From positions 466,544 to 530,543 of the forward strand of contig NZ_KL544008.1 in assembly GCF_000712035.1 (NCBI RefSeq): DNA of 64,000 bases. Reading direction: 5' to 3'. Both the position numbers and the translations under genes were made by a program. This document shows positions 29,506-39,232 of this stretch, one piece after another; within the stretch, counting starts at the first letter, position 1, and every line of letters starts with the position of its first letter. The notes beneath the pieces were generated by a model. That model did no database searches. It was not told the DNA's origin and saw only the letters and a program-made list of their open reading frames with translations. This DNA is from Salinicoccus luteus DSM 17002. GTDB lineage: Bacteria; Bacillota; Bacilli; Staphylococcales; Salinicoccaceae.

Positions 29506-30187
29506 GTATGTCATCGCCGGAAGCACAGGAGATATCGGCAGCAGGATTCATGGCGGTCTGAAGGACGGGGCGGAAATCATTTCATTTTCAAGGGCCCGTG
29601 CTCCGGTTCATGATGGCATCCACCATTTCCTGGATCTGGCGAGACCACTGGATCAGGCGCAGGTCGCAGACCTCTTCAGTGGCATCGACAGTGTTGACGC
29701 ACTGATATGGTGCCCCGGGGAGACACTCTTCGGACTGCTTCCGGACACACCGATGGAGGGAATTGATCGGCAATACAACATATCCATACGTTCGCTGATC
29801 ACTTTTATCAATATCCTCCTGCCGAAGCTCAAAAGAAGCGGGCAGGGCCGCATCATCATCATTACTTCCGTCTGGGGCCGCAATGGAGCCAGCTATGAAA
29901 GTGTCTATGCATCGATGAAAGGGGCACAGGAATCACTCATCAAATCGCTGGCGAAAGAATTTGCAAGCACCGGTATCACCGTCAATGGTATTGCACCAGG
30001 TGTCGTCGAAGGGGAGATGACCGAGGAGATTCCTCCGGAAGAGCAGGCCTTCCTGCTCGAAGAGCTGCCCCAGTCGAGGTTCATCCAGCCGGAGGAAGTG
30101 CTGCATGCAGTCAAATATCTGCTCGCTCCCGAGGCACAGTCCGTTACAGGTGAAATAATGAATATCAATGGGGGATGGTATACATGA
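29498..30187 (+). CDS. ymfI: SDR oxidoreductase YmfI (EF-P 5-aminopentanone reductase)
   Basis: Short-chain dehydrogenase/reductase of 229 residues. The N-terminal IAGSTGDIGSRI is the NAD(P)-binding glycine motif, and the active-site part is ITSVWGRNGASYESVYASMKGA with Ser, Tyr and Lys. In Bacillus the equivalent enzyme reduces the 5-aminopentanone group on EF-P. Overlap with yfmH at the 5' end (no clear ribosome binding site, so translation is probably coupled) and ATGA overlap with the next gene. Confidence 0.88.
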   Translation: MARYVIAGSTGDIGSRIHGGLKDGAEIISFSRARAPVHDGIHHFLDLARPLDQAQVADLFSGIDSVDALIWCPGETLFGLLPDTPMEGIDRQYNISIRSLITFINILLPKLKRSGQGRIIIITSVWGRNGASYESVYASMKGAQESLIKSLAKEFASTGITVNGIAPGVVEGEMTEEIPPEEQAFLLEELPQSRFIQPEEVLHAVKYLLAPEAQSVTGEIMNINGGWYT

Positions 30188-31014
30188 GTACGACAGAGAA
30201 CAAAAGGCCGATGTATCCAGAGCGGAACATCGAACAGTATATGGAGTATGAAATATTGAATAACCGTCCCGGTCTGCTGGGGGATATTTCGTCCCTTCTT
30301 GGCAACCTCGGCATCAGTATCGATACGATAAATGGGGTAGAGAACAGGAGAAGGGGACTGCTCCTGAGGACCGATGAACTGAACAAGCTGAAGCGCTTCG
30401 AGTATATGACCAAGTATATCGATGACATCAATATACTGAAGATCCGGAAGCCCCAGGTGCGGGACCGCCTCGCTGTCAGGCATGGCCGATTCATAAAAAG
30501 GGATGAGGAAGACAAGAAGCTCTTCCGTTTCACCCGGCAGGAAATCGGGATACTGGTCGACTTCCTGGCGGAAGTATTTCAGGAAAAAGGACATCAGCTC
30601 ATAGGGATTCGGGGCATGCCGCGCGTAGGAAAGACGGAATCGATCGTCGCCGCGAGTGTCACTGCGAAGAAGAAATGGCTCTTCCTGTCCTCTACACTGA
30701 TCAAGCAGACCGAGCGGACAAGCCTGCTCAAAGGCGAGTACGACCAGAACAATGTCTTCATCATAGATGGTGCGGTGACGAGCAATTCGACGGATGAGGC
30801 GCATAAACAGCTGATCCGTGAAATCATGAGCTTTCCCGCCATAAAGGTCATCGAGCATCCGGATCTTTTCATTGAAGGCATGCAGTACAAACTTGAAGAT
30901 TTTGATTACATCATTGAACTCAGGGAAGACGAGAACCAGGAGATCACCTATGAAAAACATAGAAAGCAGCACTGGTTCGAAGACGAAGATATGAACTTCT
31001 TCGGTGGAATGTAG
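30184..31014 (+). CDS. ymfK: YmfK-like DUF3388 protein with P-loop
   Basis: 276 residues. The N-terminal part has an ACT-like regulatory pattern (YEILNNRPGLLGDISSLLGNLGISI), and the C-terminal half carries GMPRVGKTES, a Walker A sequence GxxxxGKT near residue 146, followed by a hydrophobic strand ending in DG (VFIIDGA). ATG 30184 is supported by a GGGGGA ribosome site. It sits between the EF-P reductase gene and rodZ. The family is uncharacterised; ATP binding is inferred from the motif. Confidence 0.82.
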   Translation: MSTTENKRPMYPERNIEQYMEYEILNNRPGLLGDISSLLGNLGISIDTINGVENRRRGLLLRTDELNKLKRFEYMTKYIDDINILKIRKPQVRDRLAVRHGRFIKRDEEDKKLFRFTRQEIGILVDFLAEVFQEKGHQLIGIRGMPRVGKTESIVAASVTAKKKWLFLSSTLIKQTERTSLLKGEYDQNNVFIIDGAVTSNSTDEAHKQLIREIMSFPAIKVIEHPDLFIEGMQYKLEDFDYIIELREDENQEITYEKHRKQHWFEDEDMNFFGGM

Positions 31015-31023
31015 GGAGGCCCC

Positions 31024-31839
31024 ATGAAACTCGGTGCATATTTGAAAAACAAAAGAGAACAATCGGGAATTACGCTTAAGGAAATGCAGGAGAGATCCGG
31101 TATCCGCAAGGATATCATCAAGGTGATTGAGGACGGAGATCTGAAAGCCCTCCCCGAGCCCCGTCACGCGCCCTTCCTGCTGCGCCAATATACAGAGGCG
31201 GTCGGACTGGACTACGAGGGGGTGGCGGAGAGATATGCCGATGAGATACCTGATGAGAGTCCAAACGAAAGAAAAAGACAGCAGTCGGAAGATGGGGACT
31301 ACCAGTATTTCAAAAGGGTGCTGGTCAGCTTCCTTGTCCTGGTCGGTGTACTCTTCGCAGGGTGGATGATACTGCTCCAGATCGGTTCCCAGACGGACAT
31401 CTTCGAAGAAAAGCCCATTTATGAAGTGGACGAGGAGGTGGTTTCCCCGTCGGAAGAAAGTGAAGAAGAGACGGAGGAAGCTGCGACAGCGGAAGAGCCG
31501 GCAGAGGAGCCGACGGAAGAACCGGTGACAGACTATACGTTCAGCGGCTCTGATGGCAGCACACTCTATTATGATCTCCATGTGGAAGCGCCACTTACCA
31601 TATCGCTGGCTGGCAATAGTGCTTCCTGGGTGGCCCTGACTGATGACGCAGACCATACCTACGCCTACGAGAACCTGACCGAAGGGGAGTACGAAATTTC
31701 CCCGGAAGCGGACATCGTCTATCTGACCTTGGGAAATGCGACTGATTTTGAGGTGTTGATCGATGGCGAGCCACTTGAGAATCCGAGGCAGGGCGAGTCT
31801 GTCACCGTCTATTACGAATTCAATTTGATAAAGGAGTAG
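31024..31839 (+). CDS. rodZ: RodZ-like helix-turn-helix membrane protein (YmfM)
   Basis: Cell-shape protein of the MreB elongation machinery. 271 residues: N-terminal HTH ([34 protein letters not shown]), a single membrane segment near residue 105 ([19 protein letters not shown]), a Glu/Thr-rich linker (about 140-165), and a C-terminal extracellular beta domain (DUF4115-like). ATG 31024 has GGGAGG upstream, and pgsA starts 4 bp after its stop. Confidence 0.9.
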   Translation: MKLGAYLKNKREQSGITLKEMQERSGIRKDIIKVIEDGDLKALPEPRHAPFLLRQYTEAVGLDYEGVAERYADEIPDESPNERKRQQSEDGDYQYFKRVLVSFLVLVGVLFAGWMILLQIGSQTDIFEEKPIYEVDEEVVSPSEESEEETEEAATAEEPAEEPTEEPVTDYTFSGSDGSTLYYDLHVEAPLTISLAGNSASWVALTDDADHTYAYENLTEGEYEISPEADIVYLTLGNATDFEVLIDGEPLENPRQGESVTVYYEFNLIKE

Positions 31840-31843
31840 GACC

Positions 31844-32431
31844 ATGAATATACCAAATCAGCTGACTGTGTTCAGAGTGATTCTGATTCCGGTCTTCCTG
31901 GTATTCATACTTGTCGATTTCGGCTGGGGGACCACCTCGTTCCTCGGGAGCGAACCGATTGCCGTAAGTCAGTTGATTGGCGCCGCCATCTTTGTGGTGG
32001 CAGCTTTGACCGACTTCCTCGATGGATACTTGGCAAGGAAATGGAATCTGATCACCAATATGGGGAAATTCCTTGATCCGCTGGCCGATAAGCTCCTTGT
32101 GACTTCCGGCCTGATCGTCCTTGTGGAGCTGCAGACGATATCATCATGGATTGCGGTCGTCATCATCGCCCGCGAATTCGCCGTGACAGGATTGAGATTA
32201 TTGCAGATAGAACAGGGGTATGTAAGTGCTGCAGGGCAACTTGGCAAAATCAAGACGGTGTGCCAGATGATTGCGCTCGTACTTCTCCTGTTCGGTGACA
32301 TGTTTACACAATATCTCCCTTTTTCACCCGGCATCGTCATGATGTACATTGCAGTATTCTTTACAATCCTGTCCGGAATAGAGTATTTCTATAAGGGCAG
32401 GGCCGTTTTCCAGGCGGACAACAAGGAATGA
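31844..32431 (+). CDS. pgsA: CDP-diacylglycerol-glycerol-3-phosphate 3-phosphatidyltransferase
   Basis: Forms phosphatidylglycerophosphate, the first committed step to phosphatidylglycerol, using the CDP-DAG made by CdsA. 195 residues, membrane protein. The CDP-alcohol motif D-G-(x)2-A-R-(x)8-G-(x)3-D-(x)3-D is visible as [28 protein letters not shown] 31844 overlaps the SD AAGGAG of rodZ's last codons. In staphylococci and Bacillus cinA usually follows; here recA follows with no cinA in between. Confidence 0.95.
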   Translation: MNIPNQLTVFRVILIPVFLVFILVDFGWGTTSFLGSEPIAVSQLIGAAIFVVAALTDFLDGYLARKWNLITNMGKFLDPLADKLLVTSGLIVLVELQTISSWIAVVIIAREFAVTGLRLLQIEQGYVSAAGQLGKIKTVCQMIALVLLLFGDMFTQYLPFSPGIVMMYIAVFFTILSGIEYFYKGRAVFQADNKE

Positions 32432-32523
32432 TTTCCGCCGCCGTTTCATGTGTTTCCCCCGTAATTGAGTGCACACGCATACAGCAATCGGAAAACCGCG
32501 AACAACCGCTTGAAAACAGCCAT

Positions 32524-32549
32524 AAAAAGCGAACATATATTCGCTTTTT
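32524..32549 (+). promoter_or_regulatory. LexA box inside a perfect hairpin upstream of recA
   Basis: The 14-base site CGAACATATATTCG (32530-32543) matches the Gram-positive LexA consensus CGAACNNNNGTTCG at all fixed positions except one (A for G). It is the centre of a hairpin with 10-bp arms, AAAAAGCGAA and TTCGCTTTTT, with a CATATA loop, which can also act as a terminator for pgsA. It overlaps the recA -35 area. Confidence 0.82.
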
Positions 32550-32569
32550 GATGTCGATTATGCTATAAT
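32540..32569 (+). promoter_or_regulatory. recA promoter (extended -10)
   Basis: TGCTATAAT (32561-32569) is an extended -10. The best -35 is TTCGCT (32540-32545), 18 bp upstream, lying in the 3' half of the LexA box. LexA binding would block it, so SOS induction is expected. Confidence 0.75.
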
Positions 32570-32600
32570 ATATTACGAAGCGAATTAATGGAGGGTAATT

Positions 32601-33653
32601 ATGGACGAAAGACAAAAAGCGATAGATACAGTGATAAAGAACATGGAAAAGTCATTTGGCAAAGGCGCAGTCATGAAGCTTGGAGACGATGTGGGGCGCA
32701 AAGTATCCACAGTTTCCTCAGGCTCCATCACATTGGACAAGGCGCTTGGCGTAGGCGGATATCCGAAAGGGCGCATCATAGAGATCTACGGTCCGGAATC
32801 CTCCGGTAAGACGACCGTGGCACTGCATGCGATTGCTGAGGCACAGAGAAATGGCGGCATTGCAGCATTCATCGATGCAGAGCATGCACTGGATCCCGAC
32901 TATGCTAAAAATCTCGGTGTGGATATAGAGAACCTCTATCTTTCCCAGCCGGATACAGGTGAGCAGGCACTGGAAATCACTGAGGCATTCGTAAGAAGTG
33001 GTGCAGTGGATATCGTGGTCGTCGACTCGGTTGCAGCACTGACGCCAAAGGCGGAAATCGAAGGCGAGATGGGCGATGCTCACGTCGGACTCCAGGCGAG
33101 GCTCATGTCCCAGGCACTCAGGAAGCTCTCCGGTGCGATTTCCAAAAGTAATACGACAGCCATGTTCATCAACCAGATCCGTGAAAAAGTCGGTGTCATG
33201 TTCGGTAATCCGGAAACGACATCCGGCGGCCGTGCGCTCAAGTTCTACAGCTCCGTGCGTCTTGAAGTCAGACGTGCCGAGCAGCTGAAGCTCGGTCAGG
33301 AGATCGTCGGCAACCGCACGAAGATCAAAGTGGTCAAGAACAAGGTCGCACCGCCATTCCGTGTCGCGGAAGTCGACATCATGTACGGCAAGGGCATCTC
33401 CAAGACAGGAGAGATGGTCGACCTTGGTGTGGAGTATGACATCGTTGAAAAGAGCGGTGCCTGGTACTCCTATGAAGGTGAACGGCTTGGACAGGGCAAG
33501 GAGAACGTAAAAGAGCATCTTGCCAATAATCCGGCACTGCTCGAAGAGATCGAAGGCAAGCTGCGCACTGCACTCGGTTTCGGCGGGCAGAAGGAAGAGG
33601 ACGCCAAAGAGGAATCAGCTTCAGACAAGCTGTTCGACGAGGACGAAATCTAA
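32601..33653 (+). CDS. recA: Recombinase RecA
   Basis: Strand-exchange ATPase and LexA co-protease. 350 residues, with Walker [10 protein letters not shown] near residue 67, Walker [10 protein letters not shown], the L1 and L2 loop segments ([45 protein letters not shown]) and an acidic C-terminal tail. ATG 32601 with GGAGGG upstream. Monocistronic by its own promoter and strong terminator. Confidence 0.98.
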   Translation: MDERQKAIDTVIKNMEKSFGKGAVMKLGDDVGRKVSTVSSGSITLDKALGVGGYPKGRIIEIYGPESSGKTTVALHAIAEAQRNGGIAAFIDAEHALDPDYAKNLGVDIENLYLSQPDTGEQALEITEAFVRSGAVDIVVVDSVAALTPKAEIEGEMGDAHVGLQARLMSQALRKLSGAISKSNTTAMFINQIREKVGVMFGNPETTSGGRALKFYSSVRLEVRRAEQLKLGQEIVGNRTKIKVVKNKVAPPFRVAEVDIMYGKGISKTGEMVDLGVEYDIVEKSGAWYSYEGERLGQGKENVKEHLANNPALLEEIEGKLRTALGFGGQKEEDAKEESASDKLFDEDEI

Positions 33654-33673
33654 CCGAATACCGTAATGCCTTT

Positions 33674-33718
33674 CAAGCACCAGAATGCAATTAAGACGTT
33701 CTGGTGCTTGCGTTTTTA
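33674..33718 (+). terminator. recA terminator
   Basis: 12-bp stem CAAGCACCAGAA (33674-33685) / TTCTGGTGCTTG (33699-33710), followed by CGTTTTT. Confidence 0.9.
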
Positions 33719-33810
33719 TATGATTATCTTTAGAATTGGGTGTATATAATATTGAATTCGAATAATATTATATAAAACAATAGCTAGAGCCTGTTAGGGA
33801 GGTGTTTATT

Positions 33811-35370
33811 GTGGACATGATAGACATTTTCTTAATCTTGCTTGGCATTATTCTAGGTGTTGTTATCGGATATTTTATCGTCAGAAACACTTTGACTAAA
33901 CGGCAGCAAGAGGCGCGTACTTCTGCTGAGCACATTATTAATGAAGCGAAGAAGCAGGCGGATAGCCTCAAGAAAGAAAAGCTGCTCGAGGCAAAAGAGG
34001 AAAATCAAAATCTCAAGGATACATTCGAACGTGAATCCAATGAGAAAAGAGATGAACTCAAGGCACAGGAATCCAGACTGCTGAACAGGGAACAAGTTCT
34101 TGATAGAAAGAGCGAAGTTCTCGACAAGAAAGATGAAGCGCTGGATCTAAAGGAAGCCAAAATTGAAGAAAAACAGCAAATGGTTGATGCCGAGGATCAG
34201 AAGATTAAAGAAATTATCAGTCGGCAAGAAGAAGAACTCACTCGCATCTCCGGACTTACGCGCGAAGAGGCGCGGGATGAAATTTTTGCAGAAGTAGAGC
34301 GGGAACTGTCACACGATATGGCTGTAATGGTCAAAGAGAAAGAGAATCAGATGAAGTTGGAAGCGGACAAGAAAGCGAAAGAACTGCTTGCTGTAACTGC
34401 ACAACGCTATGCAGCGGAATATACAAGTGAATCGACAGTATCGGTCGTTACATTACCGAACGATGAGATGAAAGGGCGCATCATCGGCAGGGAAGGCCGT
34501 AACATTCGCACCCTTGAAACATTGACGGGCATAGATTTGATCATCGATGATACACCAGAAGCCGTCATCCTTTCCGGTTTCGACCCGATTCGCCGGGCAA
34601 TCGCCAAAAATGCTCTGGAAGCGCTGGTACAGGATGGAAGAATTCATCCGGGCCGCATAGAGGAAATGGTGGACAAGGCGAAGCGCAACATGGAGACGAA
34701 CATCCGTGATGCAGGGGAAGCAGCGGCATTCGAACTTGATATCCACAACTTGCACCCTGAACTCATCAAGCATCTTGGTAAAATGAAATATCGACTCAGT
34801 TATGGACAGAATGTACTGAAGCATTCCGTTGAAGTGGGCTATCTTGCAGGCATGCTTGCAAGTGAACTCGGGGAAGATGTCCAACTGGCGAGACGGGCAG
34901 GCCTCCTGCACGATATCGGCAAGGCGATCGACCATGAGGTCGACGGCAGCCATGTTGAAATCGGAGTCGAACTCGCAAAGCGCTATAAGGAGCATGGGAC
35001 AGTGATCAATGCGATCCATTCCCATCACGGTGACGTTGAACCGACAAGTATCATTTCGATACTCGTTGCAGCAGCCGATGCGCTGAGTGCAGCAAGACCG
35101 GGCGCACGCAGGGAGACGCTTGAGAACTATGTAAAACGTCTTGAGCGCCTTGAATCGATTGCCGAAGGATATGAAGGTGTCGAGAAGACATTCGCCATCC
35201 AGGCAGGTCGTGAAATCCGCGTAATGGTCAAGCCGGATGAGCTGGATGATCTGAAGGCCCACCGTCTTGCACGCGATATCAAGAAGCAGATCGAAGAGGA
35301 ACTGCAATATCCTGGACATATCAAAGTGACAGTCGTCCGAGAAATGCGGGCAGTGGAATATGCCAAATAG
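33811..35370 (+). CDS. rny: Ribonuclease Y
   Basis: Membrane-anchored endoribonuclease that starts decay and processing of many mRNAs. 519 residues: an N-terminal membrane helix ([19 protein letters not shown], residues about 5-23), a long coiled coil to about 190, a KH domain ([17 protein letters not shown]), and the HD domain with [10 protein letters not shown] near 366. GTG 33811 is chosen over in-frame starts 33802 and 33817: AGGGAGG ends at 33802, giving 8-bp spacing, and the resulting length equals staphylococcal RNase Y. TATAAT at 33745-33750 may be the -10, without a convincing -35. Confidence 0.95.
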   Translation: MDMIDIFLILLGIILGVVIGYFIVRNTLTKRQQEARTSAEHIINEAKKQADSLKKEKLLEAKEENQNLKDTFERESNEKRDELKAQESRLLNREQVLDRKSEVLDKKDEALDLKEAKIEEKQQMVDAEDQKIKEIISRQEEELTRISGLTREEARDEIFAEVERELSHDMAVMVKEKENQMKLEADKKAKELLAVTAQRYAAEYTSESTVSVVTLPNDEMKGRIIGREGRNIRTLETLTGIDLIIDDTPEAVILSGFDPIRRAIAKNALEALVQDGRIHPGRIEEMVDKAKRNMETNIRDAGEAAAFELDIHNLHPELIKHLGKMKYRLSYGQNVLKHSVEVGYLAGMLASELGEDVQLARRAGLLHDIGKAIDHEVDGSHVEIGVELAKRYKEHGTVINAIHSHHGDVEPTSIISILVAAADALSAARPGARRETLENYVKRLERLESIAEGYEGVEKTFAIQAGREIRVMVKPDELDDLKAHRLARDIKKQIEEELQYPGHIKVTVVREMRAVEYAK

Positions 35371-35401
35371 AAAAACCAGCAGGTAACCCTGCTGGTTTTT
35401 C
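35371..35401. terminator. Bidirectional terminator between rny and a - strand gene
   Basis: AAAAACCAGCAGG / CCTGCTGGTTTTT with a TAAC loop is symmetric, with A-runs and T-runs on both sides, so it can end rny (+) and the convergent hypothetical gene (-). Confidence 0.88.
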
Positions 35402-35415
35402 TCATGTCTATATAC

Positions 35416-35628
35416 TTAGAGGTTGAGGTCGATGTCACGGATATTCTTGAAGGCTTCACTCGTCTCCTGGGCGCTGTTGGAATACCTCTCGTATTTCTCA
35501 GCAAGCTTATAGGCGCTCAGGTAGAGTTCAAGGCTGTCTTTCGCTTTATCCTCAACGGATTCGCTCGTTGAAGGATTGGCCAAAAGCGCCAGCTTCGCAA
35601 ATTCTTTGGGATCAATGGATAATGTCAC
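35416..35628 (-). CDS. Hypothetical protein, 70 residues
   Basis: A - strand frame between rny and ymdB, one of the few - strand genes in the window. The start is taken as GTG at 35628 because AGGAG on the - strand lies 8 bases upstream; the longer reading from GTG 35637 would overlap the ribosome site. The product is charged, mostly helical by appearance (EDKAKDSLELYLSAYKLAEKYE), with no cysteine and no membrane segment. It has a bidirectional terminator at its 3' end. I do not recognise the family. Similar small proteins sit here in some staphylococcal relatives, but I cannot verify that. Confidence 0.6.
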   Translation of the reverse strand: MTLSIDPKEFAKLALLANPSTSESVEDKAKDSLELYLSAYKLAEKYERYSNSAQETSEAFKNIRDIDLNL

Positions 35629-35717
35629 ATTATTCACTCCTAGGTATTTTTATAAAATATAGATTCCCCAAAACATGTATAATAAACATCAAATTGAAAT
35701 TCAAAGGATGAGAATGA

Positions 35718-36476
35718 ATGCGCATTTTATTTATCGGAGATATCGTTGGAAAAATCGGCAGGAGGATGCTGAAGGAGCATCTGCTTACTTTGAAGCGCCA
35801 GCACGGGGCACAGGTGGCGATCGTCAATGGAGAAAATGCCGCACATGGCAAGGGCATCACCGAGAAAATCTACAAGGAACTCCTGACTGCGGGGGCGGAT
35901 TTCATCACGCTTGGCAATCATGCATTCGCCAAGCGGGACGTGTATGAGTTCCTGGATGAGGACATACGCATGATCCGCCCTGCAAACTTCCCGGAAGGGG
36001 CTCCCGGCAGAGGCTACGGTGTGGTGAATGTAAACGGTGTAAAGCTGCTGATCATGAACCTGCAGGGACGCAGTTTCATGGACGCAATCGACTGTCCATT
36101 CAGGAAGGCTGACGCCATCCTGGAGGAGATCCAGGCCGATGAAATATTCGTCGATTTCCACAGCGAGACGACAAGCGAGAGCCTGGCCATGGGACACTAT
36201 CTCGATGGACGGGTGGATGCCGTCGTCGGCACACATACACATGTACAGACGAATGATGAACAGGTGCTGCCGGAAGGGACGAAGTATATAACGGATGTGG
36301 GTATGACCGGCTTCAGGGACGGCATACTCGGCATCAGGAAAGAGGAGGTCATCGAACGGTTCCTCCACCAGCTGCCCGTCAGGCACAATGTGCCGGAAGA
36401 GGGGCCGGGCATCCTTTCCGGTGTCATCATCGACACGAAGACCAATAAAATAGATACGATCCGCATCAGGGAATAG
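35718..36476 (+). CDS. ymdB: TIGR00282-family metallophosphoesterase YmdB
   Basis: Calcineurin-like phosphodiesterase; Bacillus YmdB hydrolyses cyclic nucleotides and affects biofilm/motility choice. 252 residues with metal-binding motifs GDIVGKIG, NGENAAHGKGI, GNHAF, HSETTSE and GTHTHVQT. ATG 35718 is the only start in frame that gives MRILFIGDIVG; AAAGGATGAG precedes it. It follows rny as in Bacillus and staphylococci. Confidence 0.93.
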   Translation: MRILFIGDIVGKIGRRMLKEHLLTLKRQHGAQVAIVNGENAAHGKGITEKIYKELLTAGADFITLGNHAFAKRDVYEFLDEDIRMIRPANFPEGAPGRGYGVVNVNGVKLLIMNLQGRSFMDAIDCPFRKADAILEEIQADEIFVDFHSETTSESLAMGHYLDGRVDAVVGTHTHVQTNDEQVLPEGTKYITDVGMTGFRDGILGIRKEEVIERFLHQLPVRHNVPEEGPGILSGVIIDTKTNKIDTIRIRE

Positions 36477-36521
36477 CGGTCATCCAATAGGCTGATTTTC
36501 TGTGAATCGATGCACTGATCA

Positions 36522-36550
36522 TCGAAAATTGCCCCGAATTTTGGTATATT
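36522..36550 (+). promoter_or_regulatory. Putative korA promoter
   Basis: TCGAAA (36522-36527), 17 bp, TATATT (36545-36550) preceded by TGG as an extended -10 pattern. It is 26 bp before korA. Confidence 0.5.
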
Positions 36551-36575
36551 AGATAAGGACAAGGAGGCAATGTGT

Positions 36576-38315
36576 ATGAATGAACAATTGTCATGGAAAG
36601 TCGGTGGCCAGCAGGGTGAAGGCATTGAATCGACTGGAGAAATCTTTTCAACAACACTGAACCGTATGGGATATCACCTTTACAGCTATCGGCATTTTTC
36701 GAGCCGCATCAAAGGTGGGCATACTAATAATAATGTAAGAATTTCAACCAAGGAAGTCAGGGCGGTCAGCGACAACACCAATATTCTCGTTGCGTTCGAC
36801 CAGCAGACGATAGATGTCAACAGCCACGAGCTTGTTGCCGGAGGCATTATACTTGCCGACAGCAAATTCAAGCCGGAAAAGGATGAGGACCTGGATGTGC
36901 AGCTCATATCCATTCCCTTCACTGCCACGGCCAAAGAGCTCGGCAGCCAGCTGATGAAGAACATGGTGGCGATTGGAGCAAGCGCCAGACTGATGAACCT
37001 GGAGCTCCAGCCCTTCAAAGATATGATCTATACGATGTTCATCAAAAAGGGCCAGGAGATCGTCGATTCGAACCATGAAGCGCTGCTGCAGGGCTATCAG
37101 CTGATGGATGATGAGATGGATACGATCACGGGCGATTTTGAAATGCTGCCTTCCGACAGCGATCCCCGCCTGTTCCTGATCGGCAATGACGCGATCAGCT
37201 TCGGTGCACTGAATGCCGGAGTGCGGTTCATGGCGGCATACCCGATTACACCAGCAAGTGAAATCATGGAATATATGATCAACCACCTGCCGAAAGTGGG
37301 CGGTACGGTCATCCAGACGGAAGATGAGATTGCTGCAGTGACAATGGCAATCGGTTCGAACTACGCCGGTGCCAGAAGCTTCACTTCCTCAGCCGGACCG
37401 GGCCTGTCACTCATGATGGAGTCGATCGGACTTTCGGGAATGACAGAAACACCGCTCGTCATCGTCGATACGATGCGGGGCGGCCCGTCGACCGGACTGC
37501 CGACGAAACAGGAGCAGTCCGACCTGATGCAGATGATCTACGGTACACACGGGGACATCCCGAAAATCGTCCTCGCACCGTCAGACGTCGAGGATGCTTT
37601 CTATACGACGATCGAGGCATTCAACCTGGCAGAATACTACCAGGTGCCGGTCATCATGCTGTCGGACCTGCAGATGTCCCTCGGCAAGCAGTCATCCGCT
37701 CCTTTCGACATGTCACGTGTCGAGATCAACCGCGGCAAGACGATTACGGAGGATATTGAAGGGCAGGACGATGAATACTTCGAGCGCTATAGCGATGAAG
37801 AAGACGGCATTTCACCGCGTCCGATCCCAGGCATCAAAGGCGGCATCCACCATGTTACAGGAGTGGAGCACAGCCCGGCCGGTACGCCGAATGAGGGTCC
37901 TGAGAACCGCCAGATTCAGATGGATAAGCGCATGAGGAAATTGAAGGACTTTACGATGGAAGAACCGTTCAAAGCAAGGGGCGGTGTGGAGAGCGAATTG
38001 CTCATCCTGAGCTTCCTGAGTGTCAACGGCGTCGCCAATGAGGCGGCCGAACGCATCGATGCGGATATTACGACGATCAACCTCAAACAAATTCATCCGT
38101 TCCCGATTGACGCACTGAGACCTTACCTTGATGGTGCAAAGGAAATACTTGTGATCGAGCAGAACTACAGCGCACAGCTGCAGAGTGTTCTCAAGATGAA
38201 CTACCATGGACATGACAGAATCCGCTCCCATGTCAAATATGATGGCACGCCTTTCAAACCCAATGAAATTGAAGCGCATATCAATTCAATTCTTAAAATA
38301 AAGGAAGTTATGTAA
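36576..38315 (+). CDS. korA: 2-oxoacid:acceptor oxidoreductase, alpha subunit
   Basis: With KorB, oxidises a 2-oxoacid (2-oxoglutarate or pyruvate) to the acyl-CoA with reduction of ferredoxin; a two-subunit form. 579 residues. It fuses a gamma-like domain (GGQQGEGIESTGEIF, residues about 8-190) with the alpha domain (AAYPITPASEIMEYM near 215, then TSSAGPGLSLMMESIGL). ATG 36576 is chosen because AAGGAGG ends 8 bp upstream, whereas ATG 36570 is 2 bp from it. korB overlaps its stop by one base. Named KorA by gene order; actual substrate is not shown by the sequence. Confidence 0.9.
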   Translation: MNEQLSWKVGGQQGEGIESTGEIFSTTLNRMGYHLYSYRHFSSRIKGGHTNNNVRISTKEVRAVSDNTNILVAFDQQTIDVNSHELVAGGIILADSKFKPEKDEDLDVQLISIPFTATAKELGSQLMKNMVAIGASARLMNLELQPFKDMIYTMFIKKGQEIVDSNHEALLQGYQLMDDEMDTITGDFEMLPSDSDPRLFLIGNDAISFGALNAGVRFMAAYPITPASEIMEYMINHLPKVGGTVIQTEDEIAAVTMAIGSNYAGARSFTSSAGPGLSLMMESIGLSGMTETPLVIVDTMRGGPSTGLPTKQEQSDLMQMIYGTHGDIPKIVLAPSDVEDAFYTTIEAFNLAEYYQVPVIMLSDLQMSLGKQSSAPFDMSRVEINRGKTITEDIEGQDDEYFERYSDEEDGISPRPIPGIKGGIHHVTGVEHSPAGTPNEGPENRQIQMDKRMRKLKDFTMEEPFKARGGVESELLILSFLSVNGVANEAAERIDADITTINLKQIHPFPIDALRPYLDGAKEILVIEQNYSAQLQSVLKMNYHGHDRIRSHVKYDGTPFKPNEIEAHINSILKIKEVM

Positions 38316-39181
38316 TGGCGACATTCAAAGATTTCAGAAACAATATCAAACCAAACTGGTGTCCCGGATGTGGAGATTTCAGTGTCCAGGCAGCCATCCA
38401 GAAGGCCTGTGCTGCGAATGGACTCGAACCGGACGAGCTGGCTGTCATCACGGGCATTGGATGCAGCGGCCGTTTGAGCGGCTACATCAAGTCATATGGC
38501 TTTCACGCCACACACGGACGCAGCCTTCCCGTCGCGCAGGGGGTCAAGATGGCGAATGATGACCTGACGGTCATCGCCTCCGGCGGAGATGGGGATGGTT
38601 TCGCAATCGGCATGGGACATACCGTCCACGCCCTGAAGCGGAACATCGACATCACCTATATCGTCATGGACAATCAGGTGTACGGTCTGACGAAGGGCCA
38701 GACATCACCGTCATCCGATAAGGGATTCGTTACGAAGACATCTCCTGACGGTTCCAAGGAGACGCCGATTCAGCCAATCAAAACGGCGATGGCAAGTGGT
38801 GCTACATTCGTCGCCCAGAGTGTAAGCTCCGACATCAAGCAGCTGACCGCCATCATCCAGCAGGCGATGGACCATAAGGGATTCAGCTTCATCAATGTAT
38901 TCAGCCCATGTGTCACCTACAATAAGGTGAATACGTACGATTGGTTCAAGGAAAACCTGATACCGGTCGAGGACATTGAGGACTATGACCATACGGATGC
39001 ACAATCTGCGATGCAGAACATCATGGCGCATGAAGGCATGCTGAAGGGCATCATCTATCATGATGAAGAAGCAAAATCCTACCAGGAACACATCGACGGC
39101 TACCTCGACCAGCCTCTGGTCAAGAAGGAAATGACGATCGAAAATGATACATTCAATGAACTGATGGCCGAATTCAGATAG
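38315..39181 (+). CDS. korB: 2-oxoacid:acceptor oxidoreductase, beta subunit
   Basis: Thiamine-diphosphate-binding partner of KorA, 288 residues. It shows NWCPGCGDFSVQAAIQKA (CxxC for an iron-sulfur cluster, residues about 12-15), IGCSGRLSGY, and the ThDP motif GDGDGFAIGMGH with DNQVYGLTKGQTSP. TAATG overlap with korA means coupled translation. The thiamine importer block downstream may be functionally linked because this enzyme needs ThDP, but that is inference. Confidence 0.92.
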   Translation: MATFKDFRNNIKPNWCPGCGDFSVQAAIQKACAANGLEPDELAVITGIGCSGRLSGYIKSYGFHATHGRSLPVAQGVKMANDDLTVIASGGDGDGFAIGMGHTVHALKRNIDITYIVMDNQVYGLTKGQTSPSSDKGFVTKTSPDGSKETPIQPIKTAMASGATFVAQSVSSDIKQLTAIIQQAMDHKGFSFINVFSPCVTYNKVNTYDWFKENLIPVEDIEDYDHTDAQSAMQNIMAHEGMLKGIIYHDEEAKSYQEHIDGYLDQPLVKKEMTIENDTFNELMAEFR

Positions 39182-39193
39182 GATCTACTGCAG

Positions 39194-39230
39194 TACACCT
39201 GAAGTACAGAAGCTTCGGGTGTATTTTTTT
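39194..39230 (+). terminator. korB terminator
   Basis: TACACCTGAAG (39194-39204) pairs with CTTCGGGTGTA (39213-39223), followed by seven T. Confidence 0.88.
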
Positions 39231-39232
39231 GG

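Noticed and set aside
29905-31845. Very long - strand open frame (646 codons) opposite ymfI, ymfK and rodZ
   Set aside because: Three well-supported + strand genes fill it. The - strand frame has no ribosome site, and its composition (His-, Phe- and Arg-rich) is typical of a shadow of GC-rich third positions.
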